DNA from: Myxococcota bacterium
GTDB taxonomy: Bacteria > Myxococcota_A > Bradymonadia > UBA7976 > UBA1532
NCBI GenBank assembly: GCA_018813065.1
Contig: JAHJCH010000354.1
Location: forward strand, 1-58,965
Length of the DNA stretch: 58,965 nt
Reading direction: 5' to 3'
Below the pieces are notes generated by a model. It made no database searches and was not told the DNA's origin. It saw nothing but the letters and a program-made list of their open reading frames with translations. Of the stretch, positions 47,178-57,392 are shown piece by piece; the first letter of the stretch is position 1, and every line of letters starts with the position of its first letter. Both the position numbers and the translations under genes were made by a program.

Positions 47178-50100
47178 CTATGGCCTCTGAGCGGACGACG
47201 CGCTGCGCTGAGCGTCTGGGATGATCTGCAACCTCTCCTCCTCCGCCTCTTGGAGATCGGCAACCCGCAAGTACACTTTGCGCTCAACGCGCGTGTTGAC
47301 CTGCACATCGGCGTGAAGCTGCCCAAAAGGATCACGCACCGTGCGGATGAAGGGCGCTTGTTCGCTTAAATCAGATCGCAGGTTCCCCACGAGGTACAGG
47401 TAATAGCGCCCCCGCAGCGACGGATCTCCCGCGCTCTTCCACTCATTCCATGTACACGCCTGTCGCCGCGCCGCGATCCCCGAGGACTTCAGCTCGACGG
47501 CGCGATCCAGGCGTCCTGATGCGTCGAGGGACAACAAATCAAAGCCCGGCCACGCTTCGCTGACGCCGCGCAGCTCACGCTCAAAGACGCCGCGCAGCGC
47601 GCCCCAAGCGGCTTTGATGTGGTCTGGGTGTGATACATCAAACACGCGCCCCCCTCCCGCGCGCGCCAAGCGTGCCTGCTCAAAGGACATCGCCACAGAC
47701 ATCCCCAACTGATCCAACGCAGTGAGATCGGTCCTGTGCGTCGCGTATCCATGAGTCCCGCCCTCGCGCATTTGCACGCTCGCGGCGCCCTCCACCGTGT
47801 GCTGCGCTGAAGGGGACATGATCCGCACGGGGCAGCCCAGGACGCTCAAGGACGCTGCGGGCCAAAGGGGATGGCATGGCGCTTCTGGGGTGTCCGCAGG
47901 CGTTGGGGCAAGGGCTTGCGCCGGGGATGCTTGAGGGGAAGGCGAGGTGAGGGGCGCTGGCCCCGCCGTCTTGGGCGCGGGCGCGGGCTCAACCCACAGA
48001 TCGTCATCCCCATGCAAGCGACGCTGATACTCTTCGAGATCCGCAGACGCGCCCGCGCGCCGCAAGATCCGCAGACGCGCCGCCTCATCGCGCGCCTTGA
48101 TCAGCGTCAGGAACGACTCATAACGAGGCGCCCCAAAGAGGACAGCCAGGGCCTCAGCGAGCCGCTCAGCGTCTTCCTCAACGGGCGGCCAAGCCTGCGA
48201 ACTCCAGCGCACGAAGGCGTGGCTTGGATGATCGCGATCGACGTACACACCGACGGGCACGTTCGCCGCGCCGATGAGCTGTCCGTCGAGCTTCGTCGTC
48301 AACATCAGCGCCTTTACGGGCTCAACGCCCTGCAGGAACGCGGCGAGCCTATGCGCGTCTAAGCTCGCCTGGCGCTCCTCTTGACGCTCCACGCCCAAGC
48401 GCGCCAAGAGCGCGGGTCCACACGCCTCAATGGCCTTACGGAAAAGATCAAGCTCCGCGCCGAGGAGAGCGGGCGCTTCTGGCGTTGGCGATCGCTCAAG
48501 AGCAGCCTCCAAGAGTCGCACGCCAAAGCAGGCTTGGAGAGGCTTCTTCGCGTGGGCGTCCCCTTCAAGGATAAAGATGGGCACGTCGAATCCCTCACCT
48601 GCCCCACGCTGCTCGGCGAAGAACACCTGGTGCGCGGGCCGCCAGACGAGATTCTCCCCAAAGAGCGTTGGCAGGCGCGCCTCAGCGCGCTTGACCTCGG
48701 GTTGGTGCCCCACCAGCAGCTCCATCAAGTGACGACACCCTGTAGACAAGAGACGACGGGCCGCGCGTACGTCGGGCGCGTTTTGCGACACGATCTCCAA
48801 CTGCCTCAACCACACCTCAGCGTCATCCAGCGTAAAGGTCGAGGGTGTCAGCTCCGCGCGGACGCCGAGGCGCGCGGCGAAGCCGCTGGGATCGTCGATC
48901 TCCAAGACAGGCAGCAGCGGCCCCGTCTGCTTAAAGCGACGATCCAGCTCCCGACTCGGGCGCCAAGCCTGTGAGGCGCGACGTGGCCCGTGCTTAGTGG
49001 GGCAGAAGGCGGCCTCCTTGAGTCGCCACAGCCAGAGGTTATCGCAGAGCGACACCGTCTCATTGGTGTAGGCGCGCGGGGGCTTGCGCCTGCCCGGCGA
49101 GTGCCCCTTGGTCAACGCGACGACCGCGCGCGCCACCGGCTGAAGGCTGGGCCAATGCGCTTGGAGGTGTTGATACAGCGCGCGCCCAACCCCGCCTTGT
49201 GCGTCCGCAGCGGCGGCGGCGAGGAGCACATCGAGGTGCTCTAGGTGATGTATGCCATAGAGCCACCGACGGCGCTCGTGTAGGTCCTTGATCGCCTTGG
49301 CATCGAGGCTGTCGATGAGCGTCGCGCGCCACGCATCCCACACCGCGTCGGGGAGCGCCTGAAAGATCCAGCCGCGTGGCTTGATGAAGCCCTCCGTACG
49401 CAGCCAGCCCGTGTTGTGGTCCTCAACGTCTTGGAAGTGGACCGCGCGGAGGTGGGCGTTGACGCCCAACCAAGAGAAGAACGTCCGCCAACGCTCGCGC
49501 TCATCCGCAGGCAGCGCGGCGTCCTCATCCTCGTCTAAGCCGACCTCATCGACGTCGAGGGTCTCCTCATCCGTGGCTTGCGCCTGATCGTCCAGCGACG
49601 CGTACCGCGCCAGGTAGCCGGAGAAGGCCGTCGGCCCCAGGATAAAAGGGACATCCGGCGAAGGCTGACCGGCCTCTTGGCACGCGCGCAACAAGACCTC
49701 GACCGACTGATCCCCGATCCAGTCCTCGCCAAAGTACGCGCGATAGGCCGCGACCCACTGCACCCCGCCATCGGGGGCACGGCAGGGCACCTCCAAGCGC
49801 GCGAGGGCGAAGAGCGCCCGCTGATTGCCCAGGCGCTCAAAGGGCAGCCGCTCCCCTTGTCCTGTCTTCCCCGAGAGCTGACAGACCGCTGCGAGCTGCG
49901 CGATGTCGTGAAACCGCGCGCGTTGATGTGCCTGATCCCAGGCCATGCTGGGTAAGACGCTGGCGCGCATCACCTCGGGGAACTTGAAATCTTGGAGCCC
50001 AAACAGCCCCTGCCAAGCCACCATCTCCGCCTTAAGTGTCTCTTGTCGCTCTTGGCGGCTCAGCTTGCCCCAGCACACCGCCTGACTGAGAAAACAAAGC

Positions 50101-51872
50101 CCCGGCAGCGGCACCTCACCGCGCAAAAACTGAGGCGGATAAAAGGCCGCGCGATCCCCCACGGCCTCGCGATGACATGTCCTGTCCTCGCGCACATCGA
50201 CGGGCATCAGCGGCAGCGCGCGCACCTCAGCGACGAAGGCCGCTTGCTCCGAGGCCACATAGCCCGCCCAAAGGCGCTCAAGGAGCTGAAGGATCGGATC
50301 AACAACCACCATGCGCTGAAGATCCTCCACTGCGCGGCTCCGCGTTGGATCAGCAGCGGCGAGAGTTTGAGCGGCCTCAACGGGTGAGAGAACCGCCGCG
50401 CCGTGATCAGCCAACACGCGCGCCTCATCGAGGGCGCACCACGCTGCGGCGGGGAAGGCGCGCCGCGCGTGCGTGGCGTTGACGGGGAGCACTGTACGCA
50501 ACGCCTCGCCGATGTCGGGGCGCAGTGGGGGGAGCACGATCACCTGTGGCGCCAACAGCGCGCCGACCTCAGAGGGGACAAACGGGTACACCGCGATGGC
50601 GGCCCGGATCGCTTGATAGATCACCTCGGCCAATGGACCTTGAACCAGGCGATCCCGTGCCAGGAGCATCAACGCTTTCTTGGCGTCCAAGGCCAAGAGC
50701 GCGGGGAACAGCACCTCCACGAAAAGCCGCGCCGCCGCCCGCACCAGGAAGGCGTTATAGTCTGGGGCGCACTGCCCCTCGGTCTCTGGCACCACGCGGA
50801 CATGTTGACGCGACAGCCCCGAGGCGAACGCGCCATTGATCAAGAAGCCATAAGGCGTGCGTTCAGCCGTTGGCAAGAAGACGTGCAGCAAGGCGTCCTT
50901 GATCGGCGTAGAAGCGTCGGCCTCAACGCGCGCGGCGACGCTGACCTCGGTGATGTGTACGTCGGCCCAGGCCATGCCCTCCAACCCACCTCGGTGCGCG
51001 CCGATCTCGATGTCCCCGTCGTGCGCGACAAGATATGTCTTATGCACTGTGGAGTCTGCGTGTTGCGCCTCAAGGCGCACGCGGTACAGCCCACGCGTGC
51101 TCATAGACGTGACCCTTGACCACGGCTCGACCTCAGCATGAGTCACCCGCCGAGCGCGCACGATCAACCACGCCCGCGAGACCTCACCGATCACGATCTC
51201 AACCGCCTCTAGTTGCTTAAGGAAGAGGAGCGTCGTCTCGGGGAGGCCCTCAAGCCCTCGCTTTATCTCCGTGTAGCGCTCATGGGCATCCTCTACAGAG
51301 AAGGGGAAGAAGAAGGCGGTGGTCATGCCCAGCGCGCGCAGCTCGGCCCAGCGTGGGTGAGGCGCCTTCATCGGCCAAGGGAGCCGCATCAGCGGGGCGT
51401 ATCTTTGCTGGGTGAACCCCGCAGCCTTGAGGGCACCAAGGCTGCGGGCCTCATCGAAGCAGAAGGCATAGGAGCATGAATAGATCTCAGGCGCGCGGCT
51501 GATCTCAAGGACAGACTTAAAGCCCATGCCTTTGTGCCCGATGCTCGCGCGCCGCTTGGCGCCCTCCACCTCGCCCACCGCCTGCTTGGTCGAGGCGCTG
51601 ATCCCACAGATGCCTCGAACATCATCCTCGCTCAACGCGCGGCCGGAATTGGCGAACCACAGCCCCTCGGCGTGCAGCTCGATCCTCAGCCTGGCGGGCG
51701 CGCCAGGCGCGCTGGCATCATCCGCATTCTGGATCAGCTCATAGAGCAGCCGACCTCGGTAATTACGCGCGATCTCATCCTCTTGGCCGATGTCCTCCCT
51801 CAACCGTTGACTGCTGGTCCGATAGATATTGAGGTTCTCCGCGCGGATCTTCTCGAAGAGTGTGTCTTCCAT
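47178..51872 (-). CDS. Giant GHKL (sacsin-type HATPase) protein with DUF3883-like C-terminal domain
   Basis: LLYELIQNADDAS, LWFANSGRALSEDDVRGICGISASTK, RASIGHKGMGFKSVLEI; C-terminal GFDLLSLDASGRLDRAVELKSSG. Start at M23 of listed ORF. Confidence 0.85.
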   Translation of the reverse strand: MEDTLFEKIRAENLNIYRTSSQRLREDIGQEDEIARNYRGRLLYELIQNADDASAPGAPARLRIELHAEGLWFANSGRALSEDDVRGICGISASTKQAVGEVEGAKRRASIGHKGMGFKSVLEISRAPEIYSCSYAFCFDEARSLGALKAAGFTQQRYAPLMRLPWPMKAPHPRWAELRALGMTTAFFFPFSVEDAHERYTEIKRGLEGLPETTLLFLKQLEAVEIVIGEVSRAWLIVRARRVTHAEVEPWSRVTSMSTRGLYRVRLEAQHADSTVHKTYLVAHDGDIEIGAHRGGLEGMAWADVHITEVSVAARVEADASTPIKDALLHVFLPTAERTPYGFLINGAFASGLSRQHVRVVPETEGQCAPDYNAFLVRAAARLFVEVLFPALLALDAKKALMLLARDRLVQGPLAEVIYQAIRAAIAVYPFVPSEVGALLAPQVIVLPPLRPDIGEALRTVLPVNATHARRAFPAAAWCALDEARVLADHGAAVLSPVEAAQTLAAADPTRSRAVEDLQRMVVVDPILQLLERLWAGYVASEQAAFVAEVRALPLMPVDVREDRTCHREAVGDRAAFYPPQFLRGEVPLPGLCFLSQAVCWGKLSRQERQETLKAEMVAWQGLFGLQDFKFPEVMRASVLPSMAWDQAHQRARFHDIAQLAAVCQLSGKTGQGERLPFERLGNQRALFALARLEVPCRAPDGGVQWVAAYRAYFGEDWIGDQSVEVLLRACQEAGQPSPDVPFILGPTAFSGYLARYASLDDQAQATDEETLDVDEVGLDEDEDAALPADERERWRTFFSWLGVNAHLRAVHFQDVEDHNTGWLRTEGFIKPRGWIFQALPDAVWDAWRATLIDSLDAKAIKDLHERRRWLYGIHHLEHLDVLLAAAAADAQGGVGRALYQHLQAHWPSLQPVARAVVALTKGHSPGRRKPPRAYTNETVSLCDNLWLWRLKEAAFCPTKHGPRRASQAWRPSRELDRRFKQTGPLLPVLEIDDPSGFAARLGVRAELTPSTFTLDDAEVWLRQLEIVSQNAPDVRAARRLLSTGCRHLMELLVGHQPEVKRAEARLPTLFGENLVWRPAHQVFFAEQRGAGEGFDVPIFILEGDAHAKKPLQACFGVRLLEAALERSPTPEAPALLGAELDLFRKAIEACGPALLARLGVERQEERQASLDAHRLAAFLQGVEPVKALMLTTKLDGQLIGAANVPVGVYVDRDHPSHAFVRWSSQAWPPVEEDAERLAEALAVLFGAPRYESFLTLIKARDEAARLRILRRAGASADLEEYQRRLHGDDDLWVEPAPAPKTAGPAPLTSPSPQASPAQALAPTPADTPEAPCHPLWPAASLSVLGCPVRIMSPSAQHTVEGAASVQMREGGTHGYATHRTDLTALDQLGMSVAMSFEQARLARAGGGRVFDVSHPDHIKAAWGALRGVFERELRGVSEAWPGFDLLSLDASGRLDRAVELKSSGIAARRQACTWNEWKSAGDPSLRGRYYLYLVGNLRSDLSEQAPFIRTVRDPFGQLHADVQVNTRVERKVYLRVADLQEAEEERLQIIPDAQRSASSAQRP

Positions 51873-51955
51873 GCTCTGCCCCTTCGCGACATGAGAGTGT
51901 TGTTCGCCGTTGTCGCCGAATACGACATCACGCTTCAAAGATCAAAGGAGCACGT

Positions 51956-51993
51956 GGGTGCCACCTGCTCAGTGGGGTGCCACCTGCTCAGTG
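51956..51993. repeat. 19-bp direct tandem repeat (x2) upstream of GHKL/DUF3883 gene
   Basis: GGGTGCCACCTGCTCAGTG twice in perfect tandem. Confidence 0.95.
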
Positions 51994-52028
51994 GCTCAGG
52001 GGGCGCCTGCGCGCCTTTGGATTGAGCC

Positions 52029-53033
52029 TCAGCGCCTCATGTACGCCTTGAGCTCCTCGATCGCGGGGGTCAGCCGTGTGGTGAGGATCTCCCTCAGCTT
52101 AGGGTTGTCTCGTCGCTGATCGAGCCAAGAGAGGATCATCAGCCTCCGCACCATCATAAAGTCCTCGATGACGTCCACCTGCGCCTGTGGGAAGGGGCGC
52201 ACGCCGCGATAGCCCTGCAACCACGCCTGGAGAAGCTCGGCCCTCTCGGGCGCGCGCCAATCGTGTTGGAGGCAGACGCAGGCGTCATAGGCGTGCCACG
52301 AGAAGGCGGCGTCATCGAAGTCGATCGCGCGCGCGACGCCCCCCTTCATCAGCACGTTGCCGGTGTGGAGATCGGCGTGGACGAGCCCGAAGCGATCTGG
52401 CCCCTTGCCGAAGGCGACGAGCTTCTGTTGGAGCGCGTCGGCGGCCTCGGTGACGAGGCGCCGTTGAGGGGGCGTCAGGGCCTCGATCTGGCGCGGATCG
52501 CCCCAGATGGCTTCGGCGCCCAAGAGCCCCTCCTCGTCGAGGCGGTGTCGCGTGAAGCCCTCGGGCGGGGTCCACGCTGCGGCGTGCGCGTGGAGCCGCG
52601 CGCAGAGCGCCCCGATGGCGTGGAAGTCGCTCTGCGTGCGGCGCTTTTTCTGGAATCGCGCACCATCAATCCACTCAAACAACACCACGTGGCGCGGCTC
52701 GGGGACCCCCTCGACGGTGATCGTCTGGACGCGCTCACCGTCGAGGCCGACGCGGGGGCGTGGGACGTGGAGATCGGTGTCTCGCGCGAGGGCGTCCAGC
52801 CAGTCCATCTCGGATCGGATGTTGGCCTCGGGTTGGTAGCCGGGCCGGTGGACGCGGATGACGTAGCGCCCGGTGGGGGCGCGCGCCTCGAAGGTGGTGT
52901 TCTCACCGTGGAAGAGCAGCCTCGGGCGCGAGGCGTCGGTGAGGCCGAACCGCGCCAGGGCCTCTCGCGCCATCGCGCCGAGGCGCCGGGCTTGGCCTCT
53001 GTATGTCAACTCAAGGTAGGGCTTTCGGGGCAT
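52029..53033 (-). CDS. Aminoglycoside phosphotransferase/SrkA-like kinase
   Basis: RLLFHGENTTFEARAPTGRYVIRVHRPGY, FGLVHADLHTGNVLMKGGVARAIDFDDAAFSWHAYD. Confidence 0.87.
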   Translation of the reverse strand: MPRKPYLELTYRGQARRLGAMAREALARFGLTDASRPRLLFHGENTTFEARAPTGRYVIRVHRPGYQPEANIRSEMDWLDALARDTDLHVPRPRVGLDGERVQTITVEGVPEPRHVVLFEWIDGARFQKKRRTQSDFHAIGALCARLHAHAAAWTPPEGFTRHRLDEEGLLGAEAIWGDPRQIEALTPPQRRLVTEAADALQQKLVAFGKGPDRFGLVHADLHTGNVLMKGGVARAIDFDDAAFSWHAYDACVCLQHDWRAPERAELLQAWLQGYRGVRPFPQAQVDVIEDFMMVRRLMILSWLDQRRDNPKLREILTTRLTPAIEELKAYMRR

Positions 53034-53229
53034 CGGGGGGGCTCCGGGGAGGTCTCTCGCGGCGAGCCTACTCTGCACGGTGGTCGTCATACAGGGTCAC
53101 GGCGTGTCAGATCAGGGGCCGTCATCGCGATGGCCGGGAGGACATCGTGAGCGCCAACCGGAGCACGCGGTTGACACCTTCCACCTGGCGCTGTGACCCT
53201 CCTGGTGGACTCCAATAAGGTCTCTTGCG

Positions 53230-55284
53230 TCAGGGGCGCCACCTCAAGATGGCGCCCCCCTCACCCACGACCCAGAAGGCGCTCGTCGAGCCACCCCAGA
53301 CATCATGGAGATCGTTGCGAGTCCCCGACTCGATCTGCGGTGACCACACCCCAAAGCGCCGCCCACGCAGCAACCCCACCTCCCCCGACGCCCACGCGGT
53401 GCCCTTGGCAGACACCCAGATGCCCCTGAAGCGCCCCCCTCGGTACACCTCACGCCACTCCGCGCCGTCCCAGCGCCTCACGTCCCCCTCGCCCGCCGCG
53501 TAGACCTCGTCGATGGAGAGGCCGTGGAGGCCGTAGGTGCCCCCCGAGGCCCCCGCGAGCCGCGCCCACTCGCCGTCGAGGACGTGCGCGAGGGTGCCCC
53601 CGTCGGTGCCTAACCAGAGATCCCCCCACGAGGCGCCCCATAGCGAGGCGCCGCCCGCCAAGATGAAGCCCGCCTCGGCTTCGGTCCACGCCTCCCCATC
53701 CCAGCGCCAGAGCGCGCGCTCCGTGAGCATCCAAGCGTCATCAAGGGAGACCCCCCACGCGTCGACCGCGCCCTCGGGGCGCTCCCCTTCGAAGGGCCGC
53801 CAGGCTTCACCATCGAAGTGGAGGAGCGCGCCCCCGCCGACCCAGATGTCTTGTGGGCTCGAGCCCCAGATCGCGCGCAGCGATGGGGCCCCCTCCACCT
53901 CGACGGCGCTCCATCGCTGCCCCTCGCGCCGCAGCAGCGCGCCCCCGTCACCGACCGCCCAGGCCGCCTCGTCGTCGAACCCCCAGATCCCACGGAGCGT
54001 CCCTCCTCTGGCCGCGTCGTGGCTGATCTCTTCGAGGGCGCCTCTACGGGCTCGGAGGATCGCGCCGCGCGCGCCCACGAGCCAGACATCGCCGCTGGGG
54101 AGCGCCCCCGCCCCCGAGAGCCACGCGGCGCCTTGCTCCGCGGCGCGGAGGGTGGACCACGCCTCGGTGCCCGCGTCGTAGCGCGCGACGACCCCCCTGC
54201 TCCCCACGGCGATCGCGCTGCCATCGGGGGTGACCTCGACGCCTGACAGCTCGAGCCCCGAGTCCGATCGCTCTGCGAGCCACGCCCCCCCGTCGAACCT
54301 CCAAGCGACGCCATCCCGCCCCACGGTGATCACGTGATCCGGGGCGCTCCCCGCGATCCCCGTCAGCATGAACCCGCCGAGACCATCACTCTGACCGTGA
54401 TCGTGGAGCGACCACGCCTCGCCGTCGAAGTGGGCGATGAACCAACGGGTGACGCAGGGGCTGCAGGTGTCGATGCCGCCGACGGCCCAGACATCATCGG
54501 GGCCCGAGCCCCAGATGTCGTGGACGGTGCCCCGTCCAGGGAAGGGCACGGGGGTCCAGGTCTCTCCGTCGAAGCGACGCATCGCGCCCTCATCGCCCCC
54601 CACCCAGATGTTGTTGGGGTCGCTGCCCCAGATCGCGCGGAGGGCCTCGGCGAAGCTCTCGCCCGCCTGGCCGCTCCACGAGGCGCCATCGTAGTGGAGC
54701 AGCGCCCCGCCCGCGCCGCTCACCCAGACGTCATCGGGGCCGCTGCCCCAGATCCCGAAGAGGTGCTCTCGGGAGCCCGTGTCGAGGGCGCTCCACGCCT
54801 CCCCATCCCACCGCAGCACAGTCCCCACGTCCCCGACCGCCCACACGTCATCGTCGGCGAAGGCGTGGATCCCGGAGAGCCAATTACCCTGCGGGAGCGG
54901 GTTCTCCCAACACCAGCCGTCCACGCTACAGATCCCCTCGGCGGTGCAGCCTGGATCGTCAGCGTCTACGGCGCCGTCGCAGTCGTTGTCGAGGCCATCG
55001 AAGCACCTCGCGGTGCCCTCGAAGGCGAAGGGGTGGATCTCGGCGGAGGTGTCGTCGCAGTCACCGCCGCCGCTGCAGGAGGCGTCAGTGAAGCCATCCC
55101 CGTCCGCGTCCTCGTCGCATGGCAGGCAATCCTCGTCGGCGTCGTCGACGAGGCCGTCGCAGTCATCATCTTGGCCGTTGTCGCTGGCTGTGGAGGTGTC
55201 ACCCATGTGCTCTTTTGAGCTTTGATGTTTATGTTTGATTGGCTCCTGGCCAGTGGACGAGGCCCGCACCTCATCAACCAGCAA
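53230..55284 (-). CDS. MopE-type metal-binding motif plus beta-propeller-like repeat protein
   Basis: DGQDDDCDGLVDDADEDC-type repeats; repeated SGPDDVWAVG...LLHFDGEAW units. No N-terminal signal peptide visible. Confidence 0.8.
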   Translation of the reverse strand: MLVDEVRASSTGQEPIKHKHQSSKEHMGDTSTASDNGQDDDCDGLVDDADEDCLPCDEDADGDGFTDASCSGGGDCDDTSAEIHPFAFEGTARCFDGLDNDCDGAVDADDPGCTAEGICSVDGWCWENPLPQGNWLSGIHAFADDDVWAVGDVGTVLRWDGEAWSALDTGSREHLFGIWGSGPDDVWVSGAGGALLHYDGASWSGQAGESFAEALRAIWGSDPNNIWVGGDEGAMRRFDGETWTPVPFPGRGTVHDIWGSGPDDVWAVGGIDTCSPCVTRWFIAHFDGEAWSLHDHGQSDGLGGFMLTGIAGSAPDHVITVGRDGVAWRFDGGAWLAERSDSGLELSGVEVTPDGSAIAVGSRGVVARYDAGTEAWSTLRAAEQGAAWLSGAGALPSGDVWLVGARGAILRARRGALEEISHDAARGGTLRGIWGFDDEAAWAVGDGGALLRREGQRWSAVEVEGAPSLRAIWGSSPQDIWVGGGALLHFDGEAWRPFEGERPEGAVDAWGVSLDDAWMLTERALWRWDGEAWTEAEAGFILAGGASLWGASWGDLWLGTDGGTLAHVLDGEWARLAGASGGTYGLHGLSIDEVYAAGEGDVRRWDGAEWREVYRGGRFRGIWVSAKGTAWASGEVGLLRGRRFGVWSPQIESGTRNDLHDVWGGSTSAFWVVGEGGAILRWRP

Positions 55285-55387
55285 TCACGGTGACCGAGAC
55301 CCTCCTTTGGGCAAAGCCCACAAGGATCTAGCGCCGCGCCTCCAGAGCGGTTAGGTCTGGGGTCTTTAAGACGCCCACAAAGAAGCC

Positions 55388-56245
55388 ATGCGCTCGCTCA
55401 TCGCCCCGACCCTCCTCCTCAACGCCTCGCTGCTGCTCGCCTGCGGCGCGGCCGCCCCTCAAGCCCAAAGTCGAGAGGTGAAGCTCACCCTCGATGGCGC
55501 GCGCTTTCAAGATCCCGCCGCCTTGGAGGCCTATTGGGCCAAGATCCGCGAGGTGGCCGCCTCTGAGGGCCTGGAGATCAAGGGCGCCGCCCAACCCTTT
55601 AAGATCCAGCGCCGCAGCGTGGCCTTTATCGACACCGCCGACGGCGCCCTGCGCCGCGCGGGCTATGCGCTGCGCCGCCGAGTTCAGTACGACGCGGGCG
55701 GCGCCCTCAAGGCCAAGGCCGAATATACCCTCAAGCGGCGCGGCGCGGCGCTGGCAGAGGTCATCGCCGCCCCCTTGGAGGCCGAGGGCCAGGCCAAGAC
55801 CAAGATCGAAGAGGATGTCATCTGGGTCGAGGGGGCCGCTCAGGTCGTCTATAGCCGCAGCGTTAAGGCCAAGACCAAGCGCCGACCCCCCATGACCCTC
55901 ATGGGCTTCGCCGCGCTCTTTCCCAGCCTGAGCCAGATGGCCTTGCCCCCCCAGACGCCCTTGCAGATCGTGCGCGATCGCTTTATCGAGGAGATCAAGA
56001 TCACCCCCGGCACCCTGCGCCTTAAAAACGGGCAGCGCGCGCCGCTGAGTTTGAGCGTTTGGCGCCTCCAAGGCGGGGGAGCCACGCCGATCATCGCCGA
56101 GATCTCCTTTGATCACCCGCTCGACACCGACGCCGAGGCCAGCCGCGCCTCGGGGCTGGCCTTCCTCAAGGCCCTTTATGCTGCCTCAGAGGGCTGGAGA
56201 TCCGTCGGTGAAACCAAGACCATGCGCGTTTATGATGCAGATTGA
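55388..56245 (+). CDS. Lipoprotein with CYTH-like domain
   Basis: Lipobox LLLACG; SREVKLTLDG, FIDTADGALRRAGYALRRRVQYDAGG...KAEYTLKRR. Confidence 0.65.
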   Translation: MRSLIAPTLLLNASLLLACGAAAPQAQSREVKLTLDGARFQDPAALEAYWAKIREVAASEGLEIKGAAQPFKIQRRSVAFIDTADGALRRAGYALRRRVQYDAGGALKAKAEYTLKRRGAALAEVIAAPLEAEGQAKTKIEEDVIWVEGAAQVVYSRSVKAKTKRRPPMTLMGFAALFPSLSQMALPPQTPLQIVRDRFIEEIKITPGTLRLKNGQRAPLSLSVWRLQGGGATPIIAEISFDHPLDTDAEASRASGLAFLKALYAASEGWRSVGETKTMRVYDAD

Positions 56246-56260
56246 GGAATAGGCTGATTT

Positions 56261-57352
56261 ATGTTTAGGTTCATCTCTCTTTTGTTGCCCCTCATCATCG
56301 CTTTTCCCGCCCTTGGCGCCTTTAAGATAGAGGATGATGCGGGCGAGATCGAGGTCAGCGGTCGTGTTCAAGCCGGATATAACTACCGGTTTTTACAAGA
56401 TGATGATGAGGATCAAAGCAAAAATCGCGTTCGCTTTAAGCAGGCGCGTTTTGGGGTCAAGGGCGATCTTTATGATGACTATACAATTGACCTGGAGTTT
56501 GACCTCGTTGGTCATGGTGGTTATCCCAAACCGACTTCGATTTGGACCGAGTGGCGCCCCAACTCGCGCTTCTCTGCCCGGATCGGGCAGTTTAAAACCC
56601 CGCTCTCCGCGCATCGCCTCGTCAGCGGCCGCGATCTGCTCTTTATCAACCGCCCGCGCGTGGCCGATGACCTGGTGCCAGGCCGCGATATCGGCGCGCA
56701 GATCGATCTGAAGCTCAAGCTCGGCGAGGCGGGGCGCGTGGTGGCGCAGCTCGGCGCCTTTAATCATCAGGGCGCCAACACCACCGAGGACGACGCCAAG
56801 GGTACCCCGCTGCTGATCGGGCGCTTGGAGCTGAGCCCCTGGGGCGCGCTCAAGGGCGGCGAGGGCGGCGTGGGGCCGCGCCGCTTGGCGCTGCGCCTGG
56901 GGCTGTCGGCGGGCTGGTCCGATGATGCCTCTGGCGGCGGCGCCGATGAACCGTTGCTTGATCCGCTGCACAGCATCAACGGTCAAAAGGCCATCTACAG
57001 CGCCGATCTGGCCCTCAAGGTCGCGGGGTTGTTCTTTTCGGCGGAGCTGACCTCCGCGCGCTACGCCCCCGATGAGGGCGCCGCCTACTTCGCGGCGGGC
57101 TACCTCGTTCAGCTCAGCTATTACATTCAGGCGATTCACCTAGAGCCCGCCCTGCGCTTCGATGATCTCAACCCCTCCGATGCCGTGGCGGGGGATCGCG
57201 AGCGCACGCTGACGATGGGGCTTAACCTTTATCCCAACGGGCGGCATGAGCTGAAGATGATGCTCGACTATACCCATCACCTCGCGGATGGGGGCGATGA
57301 GGCTTGGCGCGAGGATGAGGTGATGCTGCTGTGTCAGCTCGCCTTTCGTTGA
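56261..57352 (+). CDS. Porin, phosphate-selective porin O/P-like
   Basis: Signal peptide; FKQARFGVKGDLYDDYTIDLEFDL, FSARIGQFKTPLSAHRLVSGRDLLFINRP; alternating beta pattern. Confidence 0.8.
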   Translation: MFRFISLLLPLIIAFPALGAFKIEDDAGEIEVSGRVQAGYNYRFLQDDDEDQSKNRVRFKQARFGVKGDLYDDYTIDLEFDLVGHGGYPKPTSIWTEWRPNSRFSARIGQFKTPLSAHRLVSGRDLLFINRPRVADDLVPGRDIGAQIDLKLKLGEAGRVVAQLGAFNHQGANTTEDDAKGTPLLIGRLELSPWGALKGGEGGVGPRRLALRLGLSAGWSDDASGGGADEPLLDPLHSINGQKAIYSADLALKVAGLFFSAELTSARYAPDEGAAYFAAGYLVQLSYYIQAIHLEPALRFDDLNPSDAVAGDRERTLTMGLNLYPNGRHELKMMLDYTHHLADGGDEAWREDEVMLLCQLAFR

Positions 57353-57392
57353 TCCCTTTCGTTGATCAGAGAGTCACGATCAGAGAGTCACG

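Noticed and set aside
50403-51119. Plus-strand ORFs opposite the GHKL/DUF3883 gene
   Set aside because: Antisense to a continuous 1.5-kaa ORF with recognised motifs at both ends.
53234-53258. GGCGCCA...TGGCGCC hairpin as terminator of the propeller gene
   Set aside because: Lies within the last codons of the CDS and has no T-run on the minus strand.
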